This document shows, one piece after another, positions 8,994-15,043 of a DNA stretch of 44,005 nucleotides. This DNA is from a virus: the IMG/VR virus record IMGVR_UViG_3300037247_000653, positions 1 through 44,005 of that record; one strand, written 5' to 3'. How positions within the stretch are numbered: position 1 is the first letter of the stretch; every line of letters starts with the position of its first letter. The notes under the pieces were generated by a model that did no database searches, was not told the origin of the DNA, and was given only the letters and a program-made list of their open reading frames with translations. The translations under genes and the position numbers were made by a program.

Positions 8994-9378
8994 GCGTTAT
9001 CCTCCACATCACACTCGTGAGTTCGTCCACGACGGTCTCCTGCGCGTTCGCATACTGCTTCCAGATAGACCCCCCGCTCAGCTCGTCGTCCCAGAAGTCG
9101 CGAACCGGTGCTAGGAGAAGGTGGATTAGCTCATGGAGCATCGTCTGTTCTAACAGCTTCCCTGTTAATTGTGCTTTGAGGTTCCAAGAATTCTTTGGCG
9201 TCAGGTCGATCGTGATTCGTGCCTTCCGGTAGTGAGAGGGATGGATACATTCTGCGATGCTGCCCGAGCCAGCCTTTTCTGCCGTGACGATAATTCGCCA
9301 GTTCTGAAGCCCCAGAACCTCCTGCCAGTGGGCTACGTACCCCTCCGCCTCGGAAACTACCTTCGCAGCCTTAGCCAT
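8986..9378 (-). CDS. HELIH zinc metallopeptidase-like protein
   Basis: 130 residues with HELIH at 82-86 in a hydrophobic helix (MLHELIHLLLAPV), the HExxH zinc-binding/catalytic motif of gluzincin or SprT-like peptidases. A later conserved-looking glutamate (VVDEL, E119) could be the third ligand. An N-terminal beta-rich part (NWRIIVTAEKA, ARITIDLTP) fits the small single-domain phage peptidase families. It lies upstream of terL among small zinc proteins. The substrate is unknown; roles in head maturation or against host proteins are speculation. Confidence 0.75.
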   Translation of the reverse strand: MAKAAKVVSEAEGYVAHWQEVLGLQNWRIIVTAEKAGSGSIAECIHPSHYRKARITIDLTPKNSWNLKAQLTGKLLEQTMLHELIHLLLAPVRDFWDDELSGGSIWKQYANAQETVVDELTSVMWRITRA

Positions 9379-9574
9379 GCCGCTCCCTGTACGCCCTTTG
9401 CCGCTCCGCGTTCGAGCCGTGAATGCGCTTCCCCCGCCCGCCTCGGTGCGTTACAGTTTCGGGAAGCGTTACGGTTTGAGCCTCGAGCGTTACAGTATTC
9501 TTGGATTTCGTAACACCGCACGGCTGCGTGCTCCAGTGCCGCTTCTCGCACGCCCGACACTTAGGCGCGTCCAT
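9371..9574 (-). CDS. Small Cys-containing basic protein (67 aa)
   Basis: The frame is open upstream to 9667, but ATG 9574 (after GGCGGGGCAGT) leaves a normal 14-nt gap to the preceding gene. N-terminal KCRACEKRHWSTQPC looks like a partial zinc knuckle. The C-terminus ends in NAERQRAYRERHG, a basic helix recurrent in small phage proteins. Its 3' end overlaps the metallopeptidase start by 8 nt. Function unknown. Confidence 0.6.
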   Translation of the reverse strand: MDAPKCRACEKRHWSTQPCGVTKSKNTVTLEAQTVTLPETVTHRGGRGKRIHGSNAERQRAYRERHG

Positions 9575-9588
9575 ACTGCCCCGCCAGG

Positions 9589-9783
9589 CTAGACAGCACG
9601 AGTCTGCCACAGTGAGTATTTCGTGTCTGGCTGAGTCCCCCAGTGGGGCAATCTCTCGCCCCAGCACCAGACACGATCACATAGATAACAATGCGTCAGG
9701 AGCCCCACGCATCCAGGCTTCTCAGCATACTTCCGCAGATGTTCCCGTGCCTCATCGCACGCGCAAACCGCTAGACTAGACAT
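9589..9783 (-). CDS. Cys-rich small protein (64 aa)
   Basis: ATG 9783 behind GGTGGG. Cysteines at CACDE and CYLCDRVWCW suggest a zinc ribbon. It overlaps the upstream 54-aa gene by 13 nt. No function can be assigned. Confidence 0.6.
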   Translation of the reverse strand: MSSLAVCACDEAREHLRKYAEKPGCVGLLTHCYLCDRVWCWGERLPHWGTQPDTKYSLWQTRAV

Positions 9784-9935
9784 TCAGATACCCACCTCTC
9801 CCCGTTCCAGTAGGAAAAACGCACCGTACCTAGTTCCTTGTCGAAAGAGAGCTGTGGCGGAGGCGCTATGGTGATAGTGGGCTCCAGTACGTAGGCTGTG
9901 TCGTTCGGGCCCACCGCCCATGTCTTTTTAGCCAT
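9771..9935 (-). CDS. Hypothetical protein (54 aa)
   Basis: ATG 9935 overlaps the preceding stop by 8 nt; TAG at 9771-9773. The sequence is beta-prone (AYVLEPTITIAPPPQLSF, then VRFSYWNGERWVSE). Kept because it exactly fills the gap between two neighbouring genes with the overlap style of this genome. Confidence 0.55.
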   Translation of the reverse strand: MAKKTWAVGPNDTAYVLEPTITIAPPPQLSFDKELGTVRFSYWNGERWVSECLV

Positions 9936-10083
9936 CAGGCCACTCCAACATAGCCCATGCCGTCTGCTCCCGTGGTGTCATTTTCCGCTCCTGCCAGTGT
10001 AGGTAGTCCTCGTCATCCTGGAGTTCCTCGCCGCAGATAGCGCAGGTACGAATAGGAGTCGCCGGATATCCCTTTTTAAGCAC
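9928..10083 (-). CDS. Zinc-finger-like small protein (51 aa)
   Basis: The frame extends to a GTG at 10116. The GTG at 10083, with GGAG nine bases upstream and an 8-nt overlap with the preceding gene, is preferred. CAICGEEL followed by a His (DYLHW) resembles half of a zinc-binding knuckle. Acidic central segment, C-terminal Trp-containing helix. Unknown function. Confidence 0.55.
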   Translation of the reverse strand: MLKKGYPATPIRTCAICGEELQDDEDYLHWQERKMTPREQTAWAMLEWPDG

Positions 10084-10276
10084 CCTCAGTAACTCCGGGA
10101 AGGCTCGCCTCCCCACTGGGGAAGGTTGCGCTGTTGATGATCAATGCTCCGCCAGTGAACTCACTATCACCCCAGTAGAGAACGGCATCGCCATTGATAA
10201 TCCTTCGGCAAGCGCTCTTCTCTTCCTCTGTCTCTGGCTTCAGCTCAATCCTTTCGGGAAGACCAACTAACTTCAT
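10076..10276 (-). CDS. Hypothetical protein (66 aa)
   Basis: ATG 10276 preceded by GGGGGAGATT. The first gene after an AT-rich spacer (10277-10497). Beta-rich centre (NGDAVLYWGDSEFTGGALIIN). Unknown function. Confidence 0.6.
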   Translation of the reverse strand: MKLVGLPERIELKPETEEEKSACRRIINGDAVLYWGDSEFTGGALIINSATFPSGEASLPGVTEGA

Positions 10277-10497
10277 AATCTCCCCCTTTTTAGAGCGTTT
10301 TTCCTTCTCGTGGAATGTTTACAGCAACTATATACGGTAGTGTACGGGCCCCCGTCGTGGGTTCCCGTCGACCAATACGAACATATGAGTCTACGCACTA
10401 TATCCTATATGTAAAGTAAATCAGATACAGAACAACCACCGTGGCCGTGCCACCCCCATCAATGCCCATGCTTTGTATCTGGGCGGGGACGCCAACC
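10277..10497. other. AT-rich spacer with possible promoter
   Basis: The most AT-rich stretch of the leftward packaging block. The minus strand carries TATAGT (10397-10402) as a possible -10, with only a weak -35 (CTGATT) 17 bases upstream. The repeated CCCGTCG and a TATATA run are also here. It may hold an internal promoter; a 23-codon frame inside it is listed separately. Confidence 0.4.
10398..10469 (-). CDS. Possible 23-aa membrane micropeptide
   Basis: ATG 10469 to TAG 10398-10400 encodes a peptide whose C-terminal two thirds is hydrophobic (TATVVVLYLIYFTYRI). No Shine-Dalgarno is visible, so translation is uncertain; it may only be open frame in an AT-rich spacer. Confidence 0.25.
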   Translation of the reverse strand: MGIDGGGTATVVVLYLIYFTYRI

Positions 10498-10692
10498 CTA
10501 CTCCGTGCCGTCGTGGGCTACAGGTCGCGCCTCGTGCCTTTTAGGCGTGGACGTGCGCGGGACAAAATAAGTTTCCGTGCCTGCCAAGCGGCGCTCGCTC
10601 TCAGCGCGCTCACGTTCCCTAAGCACATACATCGCCACGTCTCTAGCCTCTAATAGGTCACGCAAGAAGGACGGAGCACAGTGCCAGCGCAT
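10498..10692 (-). CDS. Charged small protein (64 aa)
   Basis: ATG 10692 overlaps the upstream TGA (TGATG), with AAGAAGG as ribosome-binding site. Arg/Glu-rich helix (LRERERAESERRLAG) with a basic tail. Unknown function; cotranscribed with the small-terminase candidate. Confidence 0.6.
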   Translation of the reverse strand: MRWHCAPSFLRDLLEARDVAMYVLRERERAESERRLAGTETYFVPRTSTPKRHEARPVAHDGTE

Positions 10693-11096
10693 CAGTCGCC
10701 CTTCTTGATAATGAACACGGCCTGGTCGACGTGGATGTCGCCCTTGAACCTGTGGTCTACCTCACGGCCCTTGAACAGCTTGTCACGCTGCACGCCATCA
10801 TCCATGATGACGCCATGATATTCGCCAGTGGTTAGAGGGCCGCTCTCTACCTTCTCAGCGTAGTGTTCTAGCTGGCGTATCTCAATGCCCTGTGCGAGCC
10901 TGATAATCTCTACTGCCCGCTCATCTATCTGGGCCTGTATTTCCTTTGCCATCTCTGGCCAACCGTCACGCCAGTTGTAGACTGTACGGCAGGGTATTCC
11001 CAGCTCCGTCTCAATGTGGGGTCCAGACCATCCCTGAACTAGCAGAGCACGAACCTGAACCTTATCCTCTTCCGTATAGCTACGATGTGCTGTCAT
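10692..11096 (-). CDS. HTH protein, candidate terminase small subunit
   Basis: 134 residues from ATG 11096. The frame is open upstream, but GCGGGGAGA of a dispersed element lies right before this ATG and supplies the Shine-Dalgarno. Residues 22-44 form a helix-turn-helix (GWSGPHIETELGIPCRTVYNW), followed by a helical segment (about 50-85) and a short beta-rich C-terminus (DIHVDQAVFIIKK). This order (HTH, oligomerising helices, C-terminal strand) is that of many phage small terminase subunits, which recognise DNA and load TerL. It is the first gene of the leftward packaging block. A transcription regulator is the alternative. Confidence 0.6.
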   Translation of the reverse strand: MTAHRSYTEEDKVQVRALLVQGWSGPHIETELGIPCRTVYNWRDGWPEMAKEIQAQIDERAVEIIRLAQGIEIRQLEHYAEKVESGPLTTGEYHGVIMDDGVQRDKLFKGREVDHRFKGDIHVDQAVFIIKKGD

Positions 11097-11098
11097 AT

Positions 11099-11112
11099 TC
11101 TCCCCGCGTAGA
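11099..11112 (+). repeat. 14-bp dispersed element at the TerS-candidate start
   Basis: Exact TCTCCCCGCGTAGA. On the minus strand its GGGGAGA ends 2 nt before ATG 11096 and is the only plausible ribosome-binding site. Confidence 0.9.
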
Positions 11113-11206
11113 AAAGCCCGCGGTGACCAAGTGACCCTGGCTCCTACTGAACTCTCTACCTTCCCTGCTAAAGACAACCGGAGCGCCGACGCCCCAGCCT
11201 GCTACA

Positions 11207-11236
11207 CTTCTATCACCTTAGCTATCCAGGTGTCAA
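11207..11236 (-). promoter_or_regulatory. Leftward promoter candidate of packaging operon
   Basis: Perfect -35 TTGACA at 11236-11231 and -10 TAGAAG at 11212-11207 (18-bp spacer; 4/6). A second TTGACA lies 20 bp upstream (11256-11251), and both are followed by an nCTG, forming a direct repeat that may be an operator or tandem promoter. Confidence 0.6.
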
Positions 11237-11293
11237 CCCCCCTTAGCAGTTGTCAAGCCCGGAAATCTTCACAGAAATAGCCCGTGTACCCCC

Positions 11294-11323
11294 TTGACGC
11301 ATACCTAATGGTGGTGGTAGTGT
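11294..11323 (+). promoter_or_regulatory. Rightward promoter candidate
   Basis: TTGACG at 11294-11299, an 18-bp spacer and TAGTGT at 11318-11323, 24 bp before the first rightward gene. The -10 is weak (3/6), but it is the only -35-like site facing this gene set. Confidence 0.5.
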
Positions 11324-11347
11324 CGGTGATAGAGAAAGGAGAGAACG

Positions 11348-11578
11348 ATGAACACAGCAGTTGAGGCCAAGAATCTAGAGGGGGCCCTAGCCCACATAGC
11401 GAACGGTGGTCGCCTTGCGATACCGACACACATTCGCTGCACCATCATCGACCAAGGGGTGATAGCACGGTTTGAGAAGGCAGGCCAGTGGCTACTCAAG
11501 GAAGAAGGCGATGGCTACCGCCTACGCACGGGCAAAACCAGCGTCTACGTCCTTCCTGGTCAGCTTAAGTATGCCTAG
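11348..11578 (+). CDS. Small conserved-type phage protein (76 aa)
   Basis: First rightward gene, ATG behind AAAGGAGAGAACG. Sequence such as NGGRLAIPTHIRCTIID and EEGDGYRLRTGKTSVYVLPGQL looks like a compact beta-rich fold that I have seen among small phage early proteins. No catalytic motif. Likely an early function given the promoter immediately upstream. Confidence 0.7.
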   Translation: MNTAVEAKNLEGALAHIANGGRLAIPTHIRCTIIDQGVIARFEKAGQWLLKEEGDGYRLRTGKTSVYVLPGQLKYA

Positions 11579-11600
11579 AGCAAGCGAGAGGAGAGGAACG

Positions 11601-11723
11601 ATGTACAACAACGAGCAATGCCCCAAGTGTGATCCTGACCGCATCTGTGAATGCAAACCATGTGCCGGATGCCGCAAGATGGGCTGCACCTATGTTACGT
11701 GTGGGTGTACCTGGCACAGCTAG
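11601..11723 (+). CDS. Cys-rich 40-aa protein
   Basis: ATG 11601 behind GGAGAGGAACG. Nine cysteines in 40 residues (CPKC, CECKPCAGCRKMGC, CGC) indicate a metal-binding knuckle protein. It sits between two rightward genes on the same transcript. Role unknown; zinc micro-proteins of this kind are abundant in this genome. Confidence 0.7.
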   Translation: MYNNEQCPKCDPDRICECKPCAGCRKMGCTYVTCGCTWHS

Positions 11724-11784
11724 ACCCGCCAGCGCTGGGCCTGGACAGCTGGGCCTAGTGCCGGAAGGTTTAGCAGCGGGGGAC

Positions 11785-11798
11785 TCTCCCCGCGTAGA
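11785..11798 (+). repeat. 14-bp dispersed element before gene at 11808
   Basis: Exact TCTCCCCGCGTAGA on the coding strand, followed by AAGGAGCGA and ATG. Here the Shine-Dalgarno lies after the element rather than inside it. Confidence 0.9.
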
Positions 11799-11807
11799 AA
11801 GGAGCGA

Positions 11808-12014
11808 ATGATGCACACGCCATGGACAGTACAGTTCCTCCCGGCGCTTGACGGCCCCACGGCACAGACGTTCGGCCCCGAGGCGGAGGCCAACGCCCAC
11901 CTGATAGCCGCTACCCCTGCCCTGCTAGAAGCGCTGGAGGCGATCGCGAAGGGGAATACTGTTAGGCACATGCAGGCGACGGCCCGCGCTGCTATCGCCC
12001 AGGCTAAGGCATGA
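11808..12014 (+). CDS. Small phage protein of the AAPxLLEALE type (68 aa)
   Basis: Tandem ATGs at 11808/11811 behind AAGGAG. The C-terminal half (ANAHLIAATPALLEALEAI then ARAAIAQA) matches a motif widespread in small proteins of phages and prophages, function unknown. A paralogous C-terminus appears at 12353-12574. Stop overlaps the next start (ATGA). Confidence 0.75.
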   Translation: MMHTPWTVQFLPALDGPTAQTFGPEAEANAHLIAATPALLEALEAIAKGNTVRHMQATARAAIAQAKA

Positions 12015-12226
12015 GCAACCTAGCCAGAGAACTAGAACGCACGGCTGATTACCTACAAGAGACACGGCTAATCCTGACCGGGTACTATATGGAGGCACTC
12101 AAGCAGGGCATCCCCACAATAATGACAGCAGACCAGTTAAGGGCCTACGAGGACCAAGAGAACAAAGCTCGGAAGATAGCGAGAGAAGAAGCGCTGAAAG
12201 AGATAGGGGGAGAATCCTGTGGCTAA
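12011..12226 (+). CDS. Helical small protein (71 aa)
   Basis: ATG overlaps the previous TGA. Entirely helical and charged (ENKARKIAREEALKEIGGE). Unknown function; coupled to its neighbours by overlaps at both ends. Confidence 0.65.
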   Translation: MSNLARELERTADYLQETRLILTGYYMEALKQGIPTIMTADQLRAYEDQENKARKIAREEALKEIGGESCG

Positions 12227-12356
12227 CACCTACACCTGTAAACGATGCGGCTACGAATGGACCCCACGTAAGCCCACGATGGGACGCGCTAAGCCCGTTG
12301 CCTGCCCCAACTGTACCAGTAGGCAATGGGATAGCGTAGAAAGGAGCAAGAAATGA
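12219..12356 (+). CDS. Zinc-ribbon protein (45 aa)
   Basis: GTG at 12219 behind GGGGGAGAATCCT; overlaps the preceding stop by 8 nt and the next ATG by 4. Two CxxC pairs (CKRCGYEW and CPNC) about 25 residues apart form a classical zinc ribbon. Nucleic-acid or protein binding is the general role of such folds; the target is unknown. Confidence 0.75.
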   Translation: MANTYTCKRCGYEWTPRKPTMGRAKPVACPNCTSRQWDSVERSKK

Positions 12357-12574
12357 GCACAACAATGACACCGGACGAGGAGTTCATCGCAGACTTAGAG
12401 CGCGTCAACGCCGCCCTGCTAGAAGCGCTGGAGGATGCGGTACTGTCGATGGAGCGAGCATCACTAGTGATTGGCCTCAGCCACCCTGGACTAGCTGTCC
12501 AATTAGGGTTTTCTGCGATGAAGGCCCGCGCTGCTATCGCCCAGGCTAGTACCCCCGACCCCTCGGAACGCTGA
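12353..12574 (+). CDS. Small protein with LLEALE / ARAAIAQA motif (73 aa)
   Basis: ATG 12353 behind AAAGGAGCAAGAA. It shares NAALLEALED and KARAAIAQA with the protein at 11808-12014, probably an old duplication. The upstream junction keeps a partial copy of the dispersed element (AGCGTAGAAAGGAGC). Its last 29 nt overlap the 3' end of the convergent minus-strand gene. Last gene of the rightward operon. Confidence 0.7.
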   Translation: MSTTMTPDEEFIADLERVNAALLEALEDAVLSMERASLVIGLSHPGLAVQLGFSAMKARAAIAQASTPDPSER

Positions 12575-12914
12575 GCACCGTCTGCACCCTCTCCACCCCA
12601 TCCCTCACCCGGGCGTTCACCTCGCCCGGTGTCAGGCCCCACCACTCCGCCACCTGCCGGCGCCAGTCAAACTTGTTGAGCCCCCTGCTCCAGTCAGAGC
12701 TCCCCAAGCAGATGTCCATGAATACCATCAGCGCCATCTCGAACGGCAGCCCCCCCAGCGCTAGGTCCAGGTCCGCCTTCAGCGTGGCGGAGTTAGCCCA
12801 GGGTGCCTCTGCCAGCGGCGGCGGGCGGGATACCAGCACCTCTTCCCGCTTCGGCGGCCTCGCCCCCTGCGCTAGCCGCTGGTACTCTTTGAGAAGGTGG
12901 TAGGCGCTATCCAT
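12546..12914 (-). CDS. Hypothetical protein (122 aa), last gene of early leftward operon
   Basis: ATG 12914 adjoins the previous stop, with GGTGGAACTGA upstream. Mostly helical. The C-terminal part (WWGLTPGEVNARVRDGVERVQ) could be a helix-turn-helix of the sigma-region-4 kind used by late-gene activators, but this is a guess from shape and position. The 3' end overlaps the rightward operon by 29 nt, so the two transcripts are antisense there. Confidence 0.65.
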   Translation of the reverse strand: MDSAYHLLKEYQRLAQGARPPKREEVLVSRPPPLAEAPWANSATLKADLDLALGGLPFEMALMVFMDICLGSSDWSRGLNKFDWRRQVAEWWGLTPGEVNARVRDGVERVQTVLSVPRGRGY

Positions 12915-13127
12915 TCAGTTCCACCTCACCGCTATGCACCACTGCGCCTCCGCCGCACGCGCATATAGGGTCGATAACGCACACTCCACCGAATGCCCCC
13001 GAGTACAGATCCCCACAGGCTCAGGACGCCCGTAGTAGAACGCCCCCATCACCATCGCCTCGAGCAGGCCGGTGTCGCGGTCCGTCGTCGCCACGATGGC
13101 CAGTATGTCTAACCGAGGAGGGTTCAC
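12915..13127 (-). CDS. Hypothetical protein (70 aa)
   Basis: GTG at 13127, four bases after the GGGGAGA of a dispersed element that serves as ribosome-binding site; the longer upstream frame only translates that element. Begins NPPRLDILAIVATTDRDTG with an alpha/beta look and ends with a helix (ALSTLYARAAEAQW). Unknown function. Confidence 0.65.
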   Translation of the reverse strand: MNPPRLDILAIVATTDRDTGLLEAMVMGAFYYGRPEPVGICTRGHSVECALSTLYARAAEAQWCIAVRWN

Positions 13128-13351
13128 AGATTCTCCCCGCGGAGACGGTGCTCTTCCTTGTGCAGCCTCATCAAGAGCCGCATGGCTTCTATGGCACATG
13201 TGTTACACCACCGCTCCTTCAGACCCTCATCTGGTATGAGCTCCACACCTATCCGAAGCGCCCCATCCAAGACACCAACGCAGGCGCCGTCTGACGCTTC
13301 GTATCTTAGGGACGCGCCACAGGTCAGACATTCCTCTGAATCTGCCATCAC
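13124..13351 (-). CDS. Zinc-binding small protein (75 aa)
   Basis: Starts GTG-ATG (13351/13348) right after the dispersed element at 13356-13369. CLTCGASL near the N-terminus and CNTC near residue 50 make a zinc ribbon; His/Glu/Arg-rich C-terminal helix. The last codons (LRGEN) are encoded by the dispersed element that also provides the next gene's ribosome-binding site. Confidence 0.7.
   Translation of the reverse strand: MMADSEECLTCGASLRYEASDGACVGVLDGALRIGVELIPDEGLKERWCNTCAIEAMRLLMRLHKEEHRLRGENL
13132..13145 (+). repeat. 14-bp dispersed element (palindromic form)
   Basis: TCTCCCCGCGGAGA, with arms TCTCC/GGAGA fully complementary. It supplies the Shine-Dalgarno for the GTG at 13127, four bases away. 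Confidence 0.9.
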
Positions 13352-13355
13352 TCAC

Positions 13356-13369
13356 TCTCCCCGCGTAGA
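13356..13369 (+). repeat. 14-bp dispersed element at gene start
   Basis: Exact TCTCCCCGCGTAGA. On the minus strand its GGGGAGA lies four bases before the GTG at 13351. Confidence 0.9.
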
Positions 13370-13373
13370 CGCA

Positions 13374-13598
13374 TCAGTTATCCTCTCCCCGTCCCCATGC
13401 TGGGTCTGGAATCTCGCTACTGTGAATGTGACAACAATCTGTCTCCCCGCGGAGACGCTCCACCTCCGCTATCAGGGTAGGGATGTCGCGAGTGTAGGCC
13501 ACCCTCCAGCCAAGGCTTACTGGCCCCTCCGTGTATGCCATCCTGTCGCCGCGCATCGCCGCTGCCTCCCTTGCCTTGATAGGCTCTAGGTCAAGCAT
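13374..13598 (-). CDS. Small phage protein (74 aa)
   Basis: ATG 13598 overlaps the preceding TAA (TAATG). DIPTLIAEVERLRGE matches a motif common near the C-terminus of small phage proteins of unknown role. A dispersed element (13442-13455) lies inside the gene and encodes RLRGE. The first seven codons are duplicated upstream at 14110-14131. Confidence 0.65.
   Translation of the reverse strand: MLDLEPIKAREAAAMRGDRMAYTEGPVSLGWRVAYTRDIPTLIAEVERLRGETDCCHIHSSEIPDPAWGRGEDN
13442..13455 (+). repeat. 14-bp dispersed element inside coding sequence
   Basis: TCTCCCCGCGGAGA within the 74-aa gene, 143-156 bases from its start, with no start codon nearby in a useful frame. Confidence 0.85.
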
Positions 13599-13602
13599 TA
13601 GT
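13581..13602. repeat. 22-bp direct repeat, copy 1
   Basis: Identical to 14110-14131. It covers the start of the 74-aa gene; the two copies flank the DUF1643 gene. Confidence 0.9.
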
Positions 13603-14092
13603 GGCCTCCAAGATAAGGGAAACGTGTATCACGATGCCCCCTCTGTCGATGTAGCGGGTGAAAGGGTTCCCCACCCTTTGTCTGCCCCAAACAGACGGGC
13701 TGCACACCCGCCTCTTGTAAGAGGCTGTATACTTCGCGCCCGCGATTGTGGTATGTACCATGGTTGCCCCAACCCACTAGCACCTCATTTGCCTTAGTTG
13801 CCAAGCGTGCAATCCAACAATCATTCTCCTCACCCACTGGGTCTATCGCTAAGCGCAGCACAGACGGGTAAGGCGTACGGTAGGCGAAGATGTTGACTAT
13901 TGTTAGACGCTGATAGCCCCAACGCTGGGCGTAAGTGCAGCAACGCCGCACAGTAGGATCATCTTGATCTGCATTAGCTGTACTTGGGTTCAGTAGGATG
14001 AAGAGAATTTCACCTTGGCCACCTAACCATGCACGCGTTAGCCTATAGCGATATAAACCATTTGGCGAAAATGACGCCGTCCCGTATGCCAT
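13598..14092 (-). CDS. DUF1643 family protein
   Basis: 164 residues from ATG 14092 (GGGGGTGAGTAGG upstream; a GTG three codons earlier is possible). Family signatures are clear: ILFILLNPSTAN, DDPTVRRCCTYAQRWGY, VNIFAYRTPYPS, DPVGEENDCW, VGWGNHG and GQTKGGEPFHPL. DUF1643 proteins occur in phages and bacteria and their reaction is not established. The gene sits between a 22-bp direct repeat and a shared 23-bp upstream junction, and reads as an inserted cassette. Confidence 0.9.
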   Translation of the reverse strand: MAYGTASFSPNGLYRYRLTRAWLGGQGEILFILLNPSTANADQDDPTVRRCCTYAQRWGYQRLTIVNIFAYRTPYPSVLRLAIDPVGEENDCWIARLATKANEVLVGWGNHGTYHNRGREVYSLLQEAGVQPVCLGQTKGGEPFHPLHRQRGHRDTRFPYLGGH

Positions 14093-14109
14093 CCTACTCA
14101 CCCCCCTCG

Positions 14110-14131
14110 AGGCTCTAGGTCAAGCATTAGT
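14110..14131. repeat. 22-bp direct repeat, copy 2
   Basis: Identical to 13581-13602. Here the duplicated start codon leads only to a 9-codon stub (MLDLEPRGG) and the repeat also encodes the last residues of the upstream protein. Confidence 0.9.
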
Positions 14132-14434
14132 CAGCCCAACATCCAATTCCTCATCACTCCAAAAGCCGATGGCTGCTGCCTCATCATGTTCTAGTACCCG
14201 CTCATCTCCCTCAACCTCCACAACCGTCCCTCTGCCACCAAAGCCGCGCTCCTTGATGTTGTTCTCAGGCGGGAGATCCCTAAATGCTTCTACTCGCGCA
14301 TCGGTATATACATCATGGAGAAACTCGCCGCCATACCTGTTCCAACCAATAGCCTTCGCCCGTCGGGCCGTCTTAGCAGCTACAGGAATACATATCATGC
14401 CCGGCTCGCCATCATGCACTCCATAGACTCGCAT
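14120..14434 (-). CDS. Hypothetical protein (104 aa)
   Basis: ATG 14434, one base after the previous TAG, with GGTGAGTAGG upstream. The longer frame to 14533 would overlap the upstream gene and is rejected. N-terminal alpha/beta part (GMICIPVAAKTARRAKAIGW), acidic C-terminus (EHDEAAAIGFWSDEELD). Unknown function. Confidence 0.65.
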   Translation of the reverse strand: MRVYGVHDGEPGMICIPVAAKTARRAKAIGWNRYGGEFLHDVYTDARVEAFRDLPPENNIKERGFGGRGTVVEVEGDERVLEHDEAAAIGFWSDEELDVGLTNA

Positions 14435-14435
14435 C

Positions 14436-14738
14436 CTACTCACCCCCTTCGAGGAGAGCGCGTGGTTCTGTGAATTGCTGCTTTTCGTAGGGGCACTTAT
14501 CCCACGTATGTTCTGCGTAACAAGTTTCCGCATGATACCGCTCCATCGCCACTCGCAGCGCCGCCCGCGTCACCTGTAGGGCGGTGAGCGCTTGCCGCGC
14601 TACCTCGACTAGGTATCCTTCGGCGTCACTTATCAATACCCTGTCATCGGCCCGCTGTTCTACAGCTATTGCCGCTGCCCGCGCTAGCGCATCCTCAATC
14701 TCCCGATCGGTTAGCGGTTTCTCCCCGCGTAGTGTCAT
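14436..14738 (-). CDS. Helical small protein (100 aa), paralogue of 22167-22493
   Basis: ATG 14738 overlaps the upstream stop, Shine-Dalgarno GAGGTG. The dispersed element follows the start codon and encodes LRGE. After it, TDREIEDALARA parallels NDEEIEKALERA of the gene at 22167-22493, which has the same element in the same place. The rest is helical (ALTALQVTRAALRVAMERY) with two Cys and His residues near the end. Confidence 0.7.
   Translation of the reverse strand: MTLRGEKPLTDREIEDALARAAAIAVEQRADDRVLISDAEGYLVEVARQALTALQVTRAALRVAMERYHAETCYAEHTWDKCPYEKQQFTEPRALLEGGE
14720..14733 (+). repeat. 14-bp dispersed element just inside gene start
   Basis: TCTCCCCGCGTAGT, located immediately downstream of ATG 14738 on the minus strand. 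Confidence 0.9.
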
Positions 14739-15043
14739 CGCAGCACCTCCTCGATCTCAGGCCAGTCAGCAGGAAACCATGTGAACACCCGCACACGATG
14801 ATCTCGACGAGCAGTCCGGCACATCTCATCCAGCACCTCACGCTGGGCGTCCGATTCCTTCTGCCCGGGCATCTTGAGCTCAGCGAAGATAATGTTAGGG
14901 GCCCGAACCAGCGTGAAGTCCGGCCATCCCTCGTCGGCGCCCGTCTCCCTCCATGTGGGATCTCGGTGAACCTGCCAGCCCGTCATCAGCGCCAACTCCC
15001 GCACGGCATCACTGAAGACAGCCTCGTTCGGGAAGTCGCTCAT
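14735..15043 (-). CDS. VRR-NUC-type nuclease
   Basis: 102 residues. GWPDFTLV (D42) and IIFAELK (E55-x-K57), followed by Q67 in a helix, form the PD-(D/E)XK catalytic pattern of the VRR-NUC family of structure-specific or restriction-like nucleases. The C-terminus (VRVFTWFPADWPEIEEVL) matches the usual final strand and helix of small phage members. The start overlaps the next upstream stop (ATGA). Probably acts in recombination or replication intermediate processing. Confidence 0.85.
   Translation of the reverse strand: MSDFPNEAVFSDAVRELALMTGWQVHRDPTWRETGADEGWPDFTLVRAPNIIFAELKMPGQKESDAQREVLDEMCRTARRDHRVRVFTWFPADWPEIEEVLR

Noticed and set aside
9501-9779. Plus-strand frame opposite small zinc genes
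   Set aside because: No Shine-Dalgarno and no protein-like pattern; the minus frames are packed with normal overlaps.
12330-12345. AGCGTAGAAAGGAGC as another dispersed element
   Set aside because: Only the right half matches; kept as a partial copy, not counted.
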